Shown: positions 24,890 to 36,239, numbered from the stretch's first letter. The stretch: DNA of 64,000 nt from Cercis canadensis (GCA_003255065.1 QAOA01008791.1:357463-421462); one strand, 5' to 3'. Made by a program: numbers and translations. Notes: generated from the sequence alone by a model not told the origin.

Positions 24890-25072
24890 TTTTATAACCT
24901 AAAGTTTAGGGTGAGGAGATGTTATTCTATGACATGTCTCAGGTTTCAACGAGAACTTATAATAGTACTTACAGATTACCTACTAAAAAAAAATTGTTTA
25001 TAGTGAGGATTCGATCCTAAGTCTTACAAACGAAATAATTCAATCATTATCAGCTGAACTAATTTTATTGAC
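24890..25072 (-). mobile_element. Possible tRNA-derived SINE fragment
   Basis: On the minus strand, ttagttcagctgataatg resembles a pol III A box and ggatcgaatcc a B box, with about 30 bp between them, followed by an AT-rich body. This is the normal spacing of tRNA-like SINE heads. No TSD or tail was identified, so the limits are approximate. Confidence 0.35.
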
Positions 25073-25291
25073 AATAAAACACAATCTAAGAGTGTGTTTG
25101 GATATGGTATTTTTAGAGTGTAATGTATTTGTAGAGTGTATTTAAAATACTAATTTTAAATTACTTTGTTTGTGTAAATTTTTAAGGTATTTTTAAAATT
25201 CTAATGTATTTTTATAGTGACTTTTAAAATCTTAATATAGTGTATTTCAAATACACTTAAAATAGAGTGAATTTTAAATTCATTTCTTTCT

Positions 25292-25789
25292 TTGGAGCCC
25301 CCGATTCCCCTCCTCCTCCCTCAAGCCTCCATTAGACCCAAATCTACCACCGTCGCTGCTGTCAGCACAGCCGCCACCGCCACACAGCCACGACAGCGTG
25401 AATTCTTGTCCTTGTCAGCCTCTGTTGTGTCTAGCACATGGCTTATCCCACTGAGTCTTGCACTTGGTGCTTCAAACGATGAATATGTTAAAGAAATAGA
25501 GGATGTGATAAACAAGGTGAAGGCAACACTTGGGGTGGACAAGAACGATTCGAATGTGGCTTCTGCAGTGGTTGAGCTAAGAGACAGCTCAAACACGTGG
25601 GTAGGCAAGTACAGAAGAGAGAAAGCTCTGCTGGGAAGGGCTTCCTTCAGGGACATGTACTCTGCAATCAATGCAGTTGCAGGGCATTATGTTAGTTTTG
25701 GACCAACTACTCCTATTCCTGCAAAACAAAAGACTAGGATTCTAGAGGAAGTCGAAACTGCCGAGAAGGCACTTCAAAGGGGAAGATAA
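25292..25789 (+). pseudogene. PSB27: Psb27 (photosystem II assembly/repair factor) fragment in the Pack element
   Basis: The reading frame is open for about 165 codons to a TAA, with no internal stop, and matches Psb27-H1. It has part of a transit peptide (RQREFLSLSASVV) and then the complete mature domain, with NTWVGKYRREKALLGRASF, GHYVSFGPTTPIPAKQKTR and the end AEKALQRGR. Psb27 is a thylakoid-lumen protein that binds CP43 during photosystem II assembly and repair. The frame has no in-frame ATG before the transit-peptide part (the upstream codon is TTG), so the 5' end was lost on capture. The copy is probably not a working plastid protein gene, but its unbroken frame suggests recent capture. 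The parental gene must lie elsewhere. Confidence 0.82.
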
Positions 25790-25811
25790 ACTTCCATTCT
25801 AGCTCGAGTTC

Positions 25812-26030
25812 TTGTCCACCTCTGATCTTCGGCCTAATTTTTACACTTTCCCTCCTGTGCTGAAAGCTTGTCCCAATCTAATTAATGGGAAGAAATTACA
25901 TTGCTGGGTTGTGAAGATGGGTTTTGAGTATGATGTGTTTGTTGCTGTTTCCTTGATCCATTTGTATTCATGGTTTGGTGTTTTAGATGTTGCTCACAAA
26001 TTGTTTGTAGAAATGTTAGTGAGAGATGTA
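25812..26030 (+). pseudogene. PPR protein fragment in the Pack element
   Basis: It follows the Psb27 stop after about 20 bp, in another frame. The reading LRPNFYTFPPVLKACPNL, then KKLHCWVVKMGFEYDVFV and LIHLYSWFGVLDVAHKLF is typical of a PLS-class pentatricopeptide repeat protein (organelle RNA binding or editing). Only about two repeats are present, and it runs into the AT-rich right subterminal region. It is a captured exon piece, not a gene. Confidence 0.78.
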
Positions 26031-26378
26031 AGTTTTGAAATGTTAAAATACTCTTTTTATAATAAAATATATCCAAACAATGTATTTTATAAATTCATGT
26101 ATTTAAAATGCTGCATTTCAATTACATGTATTTGAAATTCACAAGAATTTGTCAAATACTTCATCCAAACACAACCTTAATGAATCGAATAATATTTTTT
26201 TGAAGGAAAAAAAAATTATTCAACAACACTTGCATTGAGAAAAGGCTTATAACAATATTATAAGTATAATAATCTTTACAAAAATTTATTTCCATTGTGC
26301 TGTGAGAATTTGATATTCCTGTTTTTCGCTCTAGACACCATAATTTTTTTTTATACCCACCATAATTAAAGGTTAAAG

Positions 26379-26401
26379 ATATATATATATATATATATAT
26401 A
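26379..26401. repeat. (AT)n microsatellite
   Basis: A pure AT dinucleotide run. Confidence 0.95.
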
Positions 26402-26610
26402 GGAGGTTTCTTAGATACTTTTAATATTTATGTAGTATGTCATACTACATAAGAATAACCAATAAATAAATGACATGTGTACAAGTTAACTGTTTTTTAG
26501 TTTATTTAAAAAATTAAATAAATTATATTTTATATCTAATAAAATATAAAAATTATCTATGTTTGCCACATCAATGTAGTATAGCATACTTACGTAGTAT
26601 CGTAGAATCC

Positions 26611-26613
<3 letters not shown>
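26402..26613. mobile_element. Possible MITE between two (AT)n runs
   Basis: The left end (ggtttcttagatactttt) and the complement of the right end (gggattctacgatactac) are weakly inverted, and both inner sides contain gtagtatg/catacta words. The flanking AT runs may be expanded TA target sites. Weak case. Confidence 0.35.

Positions 26614-26641
<28 letters not shown>
26614..26641. repeat. (AT)n microsatellite
   Basis: A second pure AT dinucleotide run. Confidence 0.95.
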
Positions 26642-27096
26642 CATGATACAAGCTTTTTCTTTTGTGATTAATTGAGACACCAAAATGTTCCAATACATTG
26701 GTTGGATTCGCCCAAATGTGAAATGAATGACTCTCAAATAAACAATAATTTTAGCTATGAAGACAGAAAGGGATAATAAATATTATTCATTATCCAAAGC
26801 CTCCATGATGAAACATAGCACAAGATATTGACAATTTTTTGTTATTGTTAATACGTGAAAGCTTCATATTGAATTTAAAATATGCTTGACATTCTCAAAT
26901 TTGATTTTAATTAGTGTCATAATACTTCTAAGAGTATTTATGCGTTGATATTGACCATTAAATTGAAATGGTCTACGAACTAATTTAAAATTTGTTAAAA
27001 ATAACTAATCATAAATGGATTTACAAATAGAGTATTTTAATATCCACTTGTTTGTGTGTGTTAAGTTGCAACACACTAACTTGTAAAGATTTTTAT
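26642..27096. other. Intergenic, nothing recognised
   Basis: AT-rich DNA without repeat partners in this window and without an ORF of interest. Confidence 0.4.
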
Positions 27097-27363
27097 TGAG
27101 TAAAATACATTTTTTATATTTAAATTATTTTTTAAATATTATTTTAATTTTTGATTTATTCTTTTTGTCATTTTAGTTATCAAATAATTGTATTGTTTAC
27201 TAAATTAGTCTTCTGTAACATAAAAAATATCACTTAAAGAAATAATTTGATAATTAGATTGATTATTCGAAGACTAAATTAACATAAAAAATAAATTAAA
27301 TAATAAAAATNATAAAAATAATATTTAAAAAATAATTAAACAACAAAAAATATATCTAACTCA
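27097..27363. mobile_element. MITE-F copy 1 (foldback)
   Basis: Inverted halves: tgagtaaaatacatttttta on the left, tgagttagatatatttttt as the complement of the right, both continuing aattattttttaaatatt. The central part (cattttagttatcaaataat) resembles the elements at 33023-33545. It contains an N at 27311. Confidence 0.65.
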
Positions 27364-27873
27364 TTTTTATTCCATTTACGTTGTAATGATAAGGCAAAAA
27401 CTTAGGATTAGTTGCAGCCACGTGAGCCTATATATTAGAACTATTGAATTCTTCCAACGACTAACGACTAAAAATATCTGCTAGCTATTATGAATCTTAA
27501 TGTTCAAGGCTATCATATCGAGAGAGAGATGTTACCACACCAATATAAGATTGAAATCGAAATTTAGAATCAATATTGAGTATTTTCCCTTTGGAAAGCT
27601 TAATCTGCAATTATTTAATGAAGAAGAAAGTAAAACATAGGAATAAAACAAGAAGAAAGGAGTTGCTCCTTAACGTGCATCACGGATTAAGCTTTCGGTT
27701 CGGGACAGTTGTGACTTGTGAGGAAAAAGCATTATAATGACAAGAGCTGGTGCCTTTTTGTCTCTTACATTAACTACCAACCAACCTTTACCATTAAAAA
27801 AAACGAGCACAAGATTGCTCATTGCCGTCCAAAGTTGCTATGGCCATGTTCATTGCCCACGAAAAGAGAAGGC
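27364..27873. other. Intergenic, nothing recognised
   Basis: It contains a somewhat GC-richer patch (27650-27860) with a short plus-strand ORF that has no recognisable similarity. Confidence 0.35.
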
Positions 27874-28419
27874 TTAATTATAATATTAGTCTTTTTATTT
27901 TAATAATTTAAATTTTGTTGGTTTTTATTATTTAAAAATAAATAGTTTAATTCATTTATATTTATAAAATATATAATTTTAACCTTTTTATCTTTAAACT
28001 AAAATTTTTTAGATTTATTTTAATGTATAAAATTATCTTATTCATAATTTTACTGTTCAAATTAAAGAGTTACATTTTGTGAACTTTTTCAAAAAATTTC
28101 AACTTGATTTAAATGTGAATGAATCTAGATCTCCAATTAGATAAAAACTTATAGTTTTAGTATTTTGGACTGAGTCTCATCGTTAAATTGAGTTAAAATT
28201 TTGTGAGAAAATTTACAAAATATAACTCTTCAATCTAAACATGAGATTGTGAATTAGAGAATTTTACACATTAAATTAGATTTTAAATTTTTTTACTCAA
28301 AAATAAAATGACCAAAATTATATATTTTATGAATATAAAAGAACTAAATTATTTATTTTTAAATAAGAAGAAGCAAAAAATTTAAGTTGTTAAAATAAAA
28401 AGACTAAAATTACAATTAA
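27874..28419. mobile_element. Foldback MITE, about 546 bp
   Basis: Nearly the whole element is one inverted repeat. The left begins ttaattataatattagtc and the complement of the right begins ttaattgtaattttagtc; both continue tttttattttaa. It has no coding content. The TSD may be just ttaa-like, which is uninformative in this context. Confidence 0.75.
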
Positions 28420-29157
28420 ATTAAAAAAAAATTAAAAAGAAGAAGAAACAATGGTTGTGGTTTGATAAATACTTAATTCAATTTAAAGTTGTTTTATGTG
28501 CTTATTTATATAGTTTATAGTTCAAACTTGACTTCTGACCGTGTTTAAGATAATAGCCAAGCTTAAACACATTGAACTCGTATATAAATCAATAGTTCCA
28601 TCTTGTTCAAGAGTTAATCAATTTAAAGTATATATCGATACTATATTATTTATTGTGGCTCTCACGTTTTTCATTTTTTGAATTGTTATGTTTAATTAGA
28701 ATTAGGTAAGAAATTAAAGTTTTTTTTATTAATTATTTCATTTTTTTTTCTATTTTTTAGTTTGTAGAATTCATCAACCCCAAACACAGTACTTAATAAA
28801 ATGAAACATTTATTATTCGTCTTTCATTATTTTGTAACCTAGTTGAAACTTGAAAGCCCTCTTTAAACGGCCATCGGTTATACCATCTTAGCTTTTAGAG
28901 TCAACGATAATCATAATAATGTCGGAGAAATTTAAAGACAACTTAAAGTTTTTCTTCCCTTTTTCACTCAACACATCAAAACAATCGCTGCCTTTTCTCT
29001 CAACGCCATTGACAATAACAAGTTAGAATATTTTTTTTGGGTGGCTTGTCAATCAAACAAGGATAGAGCGATGAATTAAAGGATTTAATTTTACTAAAAT
29101 TATTTTTAGAACTTGTAACTTAAAATTAGAGTTATAATATAAAAAGAAATCAATAAA
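28420..29157. other. Intergenic, nothing recognised
   Basis: AT-rich DNA. No gene or repeat partner was seen. Confidence 0.4.
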
Positions 29158-29341
29158 GGTTGGCCCAAGTAGAAAGGGCTCTGCTGCTTAAGTAAATGGT
29201 CTCAAGTTCGAGCTCTTATGGATACAACAAACTTTTTTAGGAGAAATTTTTGCTTTAATAGCATCTGACCGTACCTCAAAAGATTAATCTTAAACAATAT
29301 CGAGAGATACCGTGAGAAACCAAAAAAATATAAAAAAAAAA
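29158..29341 (+). mobile_element. SINE-like element
   Basis: The head ttggcccaagtagaaaggg (A-box-like) is followed about 35 bp later by ctcaagttcgagctc (B-box-like), as in tRNA-derived plant SINEs. An AT-rich body and an A-rich tail (about 29323-29341) complete it. TSDs were not found. Confidence 0.45.
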
Positions 29342-29593
29342 TACTTAATTGTTAGTTTAATCATAAAAGCAGAAAAGGACTTGTACTTATCTTTACTGTT
29401 AAGTTTGACTCAATCTTTTTATAACTTACTCACCTTTTCTATTGTTATTGCAGATATAGGTGGGTGCATACATTATAATCACATCCACCATACTTAACCC
29501 ATAATAATTGAGTAAATTAATTCAACTGCAACCCTCCTATTGAAGGCTGAGAATAACCTTTCAACTCTCGGTTACACCCATTTTTATTTGGTT

Positions 29594-29910
29594 GGGACCT
29601 ACTAGAACTTACAGTACAATTATGGTGTTATTATAAAAATTTTAAAAAATTGAGTCACTCAATATGTGTTAAAATACACAATTCCTTATAAAATATAAGA
29701 ACAATATGATATAAGAAAGTATGTCAAAAAAATAAACTTAAAAAAANAACTTAAAAAAAGTTATTTTTTAGCACATTTTTTTATATCGTGTCGTTCTTAT
29801 ATTTTATAAAAAATTATATATCCTAATACATACTAAGTGATTCAATTTTTTGATATTTTTATAATGACACTAAAATTATATTGTAACTCTCATTGAATTT
29901 TATGTGTAGG
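29594..29910. mobile_element. MITE-C copy 1 (foldback)
   Basis: Inverted halves share acttacagtacaattatgg-type ends and an inner arm ataaaatataagaac. The halves meet around an N at 29747. Related copies lie at 55278-55568 and 60755-61010. No coding content. Confidence 0.7.
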
Positions 29911-30264
29911 TGAAAGTGTAGTATAAGAGAGTAATTTAAGATAATAGTAGCTTAACTCTCCCCTTGTATTATATATATTTATCTTCATGTCTATCTTTTT
30001 CTCCATTTTTTAACCTTTTGGTTCAATTGAGGTATCTTTTCTCCGCAAATCAAGCCCAGATTCTACTCTATGACATGGAGACCACATCTATCATTTCATT
30101 GATATAAAATGGTTCTAAAATAAAATCATCATGACATCAACTTTTTTTTTAATTTATAAATAAAAAATGACTGCCTAATTGAAAACTGAAATGATAAAAC
30201 GGGGAGTCGAGGGTGAGGATACCAGCCTATGGCTAAGAGGAGCGCCATCCTCAATACCTTATAA
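29911..30264. other. Intergenic, nothing recognised
   Basis: AT-rich DNA with one GC-richer patch near 30200-30250. No gene seen. Confidence 0.35.
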
Positions 30265-30273
30265 ATTAAGTTT

Positions 30274-30510
30274 GAGTAAACTTATATTTATGTTTTTAAA
30301 ATAATTATTAAATAAACATTAACTATAAAATAATTTTTAAAAGAATTAATATGTTTAATAAAATAGTCTTTAAAAGATTTAAAATTTAACAAATATTAAA
30401 TTATTTTATTATACATATCAATTTTTTTATTATTATTTTATAATTAATATTTTTTAATAACTATTTTATTAAATCTTCAATCTTTCATATATGCAAATGT
30501 AAGTTTACTC
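30274..30510. mobile_element. Mutator-like MITE, 237 bp, with perfect 9-bp TSD
   Basis: The termini are inverted: gagtaaacttatattt on the left, gagtaaacttacattt as the complement of the right. The 9-bp duplication attaagttt occurs at 30265-30273 and 30511-30519 without mismatch. Confidence 0.85.
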
Positions 30511-30858
30511 ATTAAGTTTTAATATGGATAATGAAGATACATATACTAAATGACATCTAAGGTCAAACAGAGAGCATCCCACTAATTGTTTTTTTGATTA
30601 ATTTCTTGTGGGTTATAATAAAAATAAATAAAAATTGAATGCATCCCCACTCGGTGGCTTGATACAAGGCATTGTAAGTGCCGACAAAAGAAGAAAAATA
30701 TGCTGCAAAAGTTTAAACAGTTGGTATGAGATTTGTTGGTGGAGTCAAAGACAGCCCTTCTAATTTGGTTTTGGGTTGCACGCGCAACTATGATTAACAT
30801 GGGCCCATTGTGTTTCAGATTTATTCCCATTGATAGCACGCATGTGCAATATTAAAGT

Positions 30859-31078
30859 AGTAAAACTTTTTTTTAGTTTTTAAAAAATGTAGTCATTAAT
30901 AAATTTGTCTTTAAAAAATTTTTAGTGATAAATTAGTCCTTAAATTATTATTTCATCGAATAAATTAAGTTCTTCGGTAGGGTCTCGTTAGTAACATTTA
31001 AAGACTAATTTGTTTGACAGAATAATAATTCAATACCAATTTATCATCGAAAATGTTTTGAGGATGAAGGGTCTTACT
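30859..31078. mobile_element. MITE-D copy 1
   Basis: It starts agtaaaacttttttttag and ends gtcttact; the body aligns with the copies at 45755 and 52056 (shared taaattattatttcat and gacagaataataatt). The TSD is not recognisable, consistent with an older copy. Confidence 0.75.
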
Positions 31079-31394
31079 CTTTTTTTTTTTTGGAAAAAAA
31101 AAAAGGTAGCNAGATTTTACTCATATTAAAAAAACATATCAATGAATAAATCTTAGATTTAGTTGAGCTTGATTGGGTAATCTCCAAATTTAAATATTAT
31201 TAATTTCGGTATCTGTTTGTTTCTTTGGAAGAATTCATTTCATAATATGGATCTGAGTTGAACACCTTAACTGTTGAACATTTTGGAGGTCCCCGAAGAA
31301 TGGATAAGGTAAATTTTGGGTGACGCATAAAAAAAAATCTGTTGAATAGTTTGTAAATGAGTTGTGGAACCAAGTCTCACATTAGATAAATTAA

Positions 31395-31901
31395 GATTTA
31401 AATATATTGTAAATTCTTGTAGTTTAGACGAATTTTAAATCAGGTCTTTATAATTTTTTTTTCTCTTTTGGGATATTTATAGTTTAATTTTTTTTAATTG
31501 AATCTATGTTATCACCATTTGATAATAATTTTATCAGTTTAGTGCTAGCATAACAAATATTTTGTTTATGTGACAATAAAAGAAGTTGACATAGTGCTAA
31601 AGTAGCACAAAAATTATTATCTCATTAAATTTTAGCTCAAAAAAGTGTATAAAAAAGTTGATGAGATAACAATTTTTGTGTCATTTTGGCGCTACGTTAA
31701 TTTTTTTTTTTTTATCGTCACATAGATAAGCTATTTGTCATGTCAGCACTAAACTGACGGATTTATAACCGAGGAAGACAGTAGAGACCCAATTAAAAAA
31801 AAATTTCAAACTATAAAAATCTCAAAAAAGAAAAAAAAAAAACTATAAGGACCTGATTCAAAATTTGTTCAAACTATAAGAACTTAAAGTATATTTAAAC
31901 C
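31395..31901. mobile_element. MITE-A copy 2, uninterrupted, perfect 9-bp TSD
   Basis: A 507-bp element with inverted ends (gatttaaatatattg; complement of right ggtttaaatatactt). The 9-bp TSD ataaattaa occurs at 31386-31394 and 31902-31910. It is the intact reference for the split copy at 9242-16364. Confidence 0.88.
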
Positions 31902-31910
31902 ATAAATTAA

Positions 31911-32281
31911 TGAAAGGATAAGACTTTATAAAATGCAAATAAAGGCTAAGATTAAATTTGGTATATGGGTTACACAAGCCCATGAAGCCTAGTCTATTTG
32001 CTAGCAAATCAAATATGCTTAAATGTCTTTAATTAGCACTTACTAAACATATTTCTTCATGAGTGCATTTTCAAGTTTATAAAAGGGAAGTTTTAAAATT
32101 AAGTTTTATGTTTTTTTATTGAAAATTTTTTGAGGACTTTGTTGTATCATGAAATAATACTTTTATATAGAAACAATGTTACACTCAACACAGTATAATT
32201 ATTCACACATTAAAATCAACTATTTTATTATTTCCTAGATACTATTTCTAACAAAATCTCGTCGGCCTTTGTATCTGGTTA
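31911..32281. other. Intergenic, nothing recognised
   Basis: AT-rich; no gene or repeat partner seen. Confidence 0.4.
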
Positions 32282-32588
32282 AAAAAAAAATCATTTTGTT
32301 TTGCTAGCTATAGTAATTAAGGTTACTCAATGCTCAAATGATCACTCTCAACCCTAACTTAAGGATCATATGCTGAAAACCTTTTTCATGCAGCACATGC
32401 AAAAGCGTCAAGGGACTGCAGTAAAAGGCTACTCAATGCAGTAAAAAAAAATCATTTTGTTTTGCTAGCTATAGTAATTAAGGTTAGTCAATGCTCAAAC
32501 GATCACTCTCAACCCTAACTTAAGGATCATATGCTTAAAACCTTTTTCATGCAGCACATGCAAAAGCGTCAAGGGACTGCAGTAAAAG
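32282..32588. repeat. Tandem duplication, 161-bp period
   Basis: Unit 1 (32282-32442) and unit 2 (32443-32588) share tcattttgttttgctagc, tcactctcaaccctaact and cttttcatgcagcacatgc-type blocks with only a few substitutions. The second unit lacks the last bases of the first. Recent local duplication of non-coding DNA. Confidence 0.9.
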
Positions 32589-33022
32589 GTAAAGTGAGGG
32601 ACTAAAGAAGAGCCTTTAATAAAAGATGAGAATTCCATGTGTCTCTGATTTTGGTTTTCAGGCTTTGCCTATATGCCATGTGGGCTGGGTACTTATGCAC
32701 TTTTGCCGTACATGCTCCCCAATGTCCTACTCTCTTTTTTGGTGTAGTGTCTGAGACTCTGATTATGACTCGCATAGCATGGTGGGAACTCCTCATGAGT
32801 TCCAAACCATGGCGCATTTCATTTGGGCACTCGTTAATTGCATATATTAAATTGGCAAACTTAATAACATGATCCATATTTCAGTTTTTCACATAGATAT
32901 AAGCTAAGGAATATGTTTATTATCGTAAAACATTTTTCTCATGAATGAATTGTCTTTAACTAAATCATAAATTTCTATAAGTGAAGCTGTGTTCAAACTC
33001 GGACATACATAACTATAATTCT
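32589..33022. other. Intergenic, no supported gene
   Basis: Overlapping open frames on both strands near 32602-32877 look like no known family and mirror each other, so neither is called. Confidence 0.35.
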
Positions 33023-33545
33023 AAAAATAAAATATATTTTGTCATTAAATTATTTTTTAAATGTTTCTTTAGTCTTTAAATTATTTTAGTACCATTTTAA
33101 TCATCGAATAATCATATTATCTGTTAAATCAGTCATTTATAACATAAAAATTTATCATTTAAATGACTAATTTAACAGATAAAGTGATTATTTGAGGACT
33201 AAAATGATACTAAAAATAAATCAATGACTAAAATGGCATTTGAAAAATAATACAGAATAAAAAAAAAATTAACTCAAATTCTAAGATGAAAAGAAAATTT
33301 TTAAATGTCTCTTTAGTCTTTAAATTATTTTTAGTATCACTTTAATCATCGAATAATCATATTATCTGTTAAATCAGTCATTCATAACATAAAAATTTAT
33401 CATTTAAATGATTAATTTAATAGATAAAGTGATTATTTGATCACTAAAATGATACTAAAAATAAATCAATGACTAAAATAATATTTAAAAAATAATTCAG
33501 AACCAAAAAAAAAAATAATTAACTCAAATTCTAAAATGAAAAGAA
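33023..33545. mobile_element. MITE-F copy 2 with internal 244-bp tandem duplication
   Basis: The block 33057-33300 is repeated at 33301-33545 (shared tctttagtctttaaattatt, aatcatcgaataatcatatt, atctgttaaatcagtcatt). Each unit is itself an inverted repeat whose halves meet near aaatttatcatttaaatga. It is related to 27097-27363. Confidence 0.7.
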
Positions 33546-34099
33546 AAAAAGGTGAGGAATATGTGTTGTCCTCTTTTCTTTTTAGGTATTATTCAATCCA
33601 AAGGCTTTGGAGTAAAACATAAGAAAGCGTTACTTTAAACTTTAAGGAATAAAATGATTCAGAGGAATCAGAAGATAAGCTTTTTTATGCTTTTCTTATT
33701 TAAAGTTATGGCTGATTCATGAAGAATTTCAAAATGTTTCCAACTACATGAGTAGCTTCTAACTAATTGATGACCATGATTAGCTGAATCTCTAACCTTG
33801 GTAAACTCGTTGTACCCAATTTTAGATTTTGCAATTTTCTTGCACTAGATGGGATTGGGGCTGGGCTTTTTAATATTTAACTGTAGGTTAATTGGGTATT
33901 AGGTTGTAACTGGACCAAAATATAGAGAATTGGGCTAGCTTTTAAAAAAATTGGACTTGGAACATAGAATTGAACAGAATCAAGTAGGCCGAGTAAAGGT
34001 TATGGTAGCCCGAAAGAAAAGGCCAAGCTTCGGCCTCCATTTCCAGATGAATTTTGCATATCGTTGCTGATGCTAATGAAGATTTTTTGCATATTCAAA
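33546..34099. other. Intergenic, nothing recognised
   Basis: Slightly GC-richer than its surroundings; no ORF or repeat partner seen. Confidence 0.35.
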
Positions 34100-34109
34100 T
34101 TATTATGCC

Positions 34110-35525
34110 GGAAAAATTACTTAAATAATACATAATAAAAAAATAATTACGTAAATAAGTTATTGTTCAAACTATTTACGAAAATATGTCTGTTTTAAAT
34201 ATTTTAATCGAATATTAATAGATAAAATGAAACATGCTACTTAAAATGTAATGTTTTTCTTAAAGATACGCTACAACAAAGTAGCAGATCTCAATCAACA
34301 AAGAGTAAAAAGGCTACATAAATGAGTAAACACGCTAAATTGTTATCCAATGAGTCCTTTAAAGACACGTTAGATCGATTCAGCATGTCCTATAAGGACA
34401 CATTGATTTATTAAAAGATAAAGGTGGGAAACATTGGANCTACATTCACTTATAGAAGAGAGAGAGAGAAAGAGAATTAATTATACAGAGAAAGAATAAA
34501 ATAAATATGTAAATAATTCATTTTAGAAAATTTAATTTAGAAAAATTAATTGTAGGAGAATTAGTTTTATGTTTAGATATGTGTTAATTTATGAGTGATT
34601 TAATAATAATCTGATTTTGTTTGAACTATATAAAGAAAATCATTTTTATGTGTCAAATTATCAAAAAATATATAATATAATTATAAATATTATTTATTGA
34701 ATTATAATTTAAGGGTAAATTAGTAAAATCACACACACAAGTTATTTTCTTAAAATCAAGATCTCAATTAACTCTATATTTATAATTATTCTATATATTT
34801 TTGGGTAATTTGATGCATAAAAATGATTTTCTTTATATAAAATTAACACAGATTTAAACATAAAATCAACTCTCCTACAATTAATTTTTCTAAATCAAAT
34901 TTTTTAAAATGAATTATTTACATATTCTATTTTTGTTTTCTTCTTTTTCTTTTTCTTCTTCTTTTTATCATTAAATCACTCCTAAATTAACAAGATTTAA
35001 ACATAAAATTAACTCTCCTACAATTAATTTTTTTAAATAATTTTTTTTAAAATGAATTATTTACATATTGTATTTTTGTTTTCTTCTTTTTCTTTCTCTT
35101 TATAATTAATTATCTTTTTTACTCTTTCTCTCTATTTATAATTAATTATCTTTCTCTCTCCATCACTTTTTTTCTCTTTATGTTCTCTTCTCTCTCTCCC
35201 TTTCTCTTTCTAGCATTATCCACATTTCTCCTTTAATAAACTAGGGTGTCCTTATAGGACATGCTATATCGATTCAGCGTATCCCTTAGATAGCAATTCA
35301 ACATGTTCACTTATTTTTGTAACTTTTTTACTTTTTGTTAATTGGAATTCACTACTTTGATGTAGCACATCTTTGAGAAAAATATTACATCTGAAGTAGC
35401 GTGTCTCATTTTATTCATTCATGCTTGATTAAAATATTCAAAACAAACTCATTTTAATAAATAGTTTGAACAATAACCCATTTACATAAATTTTTTTTAT
35501 TATATATTATTTCAGTCATTTTGCC
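34110..35525. mobile_element. Large foldback element, 1.4 kb (MITE-E family, Mutator-like TSD)
   Basis: The ends are inverted over at least 200 bp: ggaaaaattacttaaataat on the left, ggcaaaatgactgaaataat as the complement of the right. Further arms share gtaaataattcattttaa and gaaagagaaagag words. The flanking ttattatgcc (34100-34109 and 35526-35535) gives a 9-10-bp TSD. No transposase is present. It is the largest member of the family that also includes 45273-45531, 52642-53194 and 53830-54111. One N lies at 34439. Confidence 0.82.
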
Positions 35526-35535
35526 TTATTATGCC

Positions 35536-36239
35536 TACGGCCAAACTGAATTATTATGCATTCCGTTTAGGGAAATATGCTTGGTGACGAAGCATAAAAT
35601 AATTGAAATCTGATTGACATTATTTTATTTTCTATAAATTTCACTGTCATTTATTTTTGTTTATACCTATTTTCAAGGCACAAATTATTTTTGGCTCATC
35701 TTAGCTCAATTATTTAAATTATTAAAATACCCNTAATTGCTCATTTTGTGCTTATTCTTATTTCTTATAGGCTTTTATAATTGTTTAAGAACAATTTTTA
35801 TAATTTTGTTTAAATATTATTTATCTTATGAGGATATCTTGAATTCTTAATGATATTATTTGAGAATTATTTATATTATCTTGTTTGATTAAACTTGAAT
35901 TTCAATTAAAAATCGTGTTTGTGATTTATAGATTAAACTTGTAAATTGTGTATATTTAGAAAAATATGACTGTATGGGTAAATGGGGCGGGACATGGGAC
36001 AGATGGAGATTCAGTAGGATGGAGATGTTGAAAAATCTCCGCCAAAAATGGATTCGGGAATGGAGCATCCTCATGCTCTTCGAGATTAATGGGGACGGGG
36101 AGTGCGTGCCCGCCCATTGCCATCCCTACCTACGATTCTACATGCACTACAAAACATAATATTCCTTAAGCGAGTTATTATTTTGTTTATATATTGGTGT
36201 TGCGCTGTATGTTGAAAATTGAAGACACATTTTTTGCCA
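35536..36239. other. Intergenic with a G-rich/C-rich patch
   Basis: Between 35975 and 36130, purine-rich ggggcgggacatggga and later cccgcccattgccatccc words resemble a dispersed plant repeat, but there is no partner in this window. An N lies at 35733. Confidence 0.3.

Larger units (their letters stand above)
25087..26179. mobile_element. Pack-type TIR element carrying two host gene fragments
   Basis: The ends are imperfect inverted repeats. The left starts taagagtgtgtttggat, and the complement of the right starts taaggttgtgtttggat, a terminus common among small hAT-like plant elements. AT-rich subterminal segments of about 200 bp (left) and 150 bp (right) enclose GC-richer cargo at 25292-26030 that matches host genes. 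No convincing TSD was seen, so the superfamily is tentative. There is no transposase; mobilisation would need an autonomous partner. Confidence 0.7.

Noticed and set aside
25292-25789. A functional Psb27 gene
   Set aside because: There is no ATG in frame before the transit-peptide remnant, AT-rich transposon arms flank it closely, and a PPR fragment follows at once.
26402-26613. A certain MITE between the AT runs
   Set aside because: The inverted ends are weak and the TA context is uninformative, so it is kept only as a low-confidence feature.
32602-32877. Overlapping ORFs on both strands
   Set aside because: No family resemblance, no splice context, and the two frames mirror each other.
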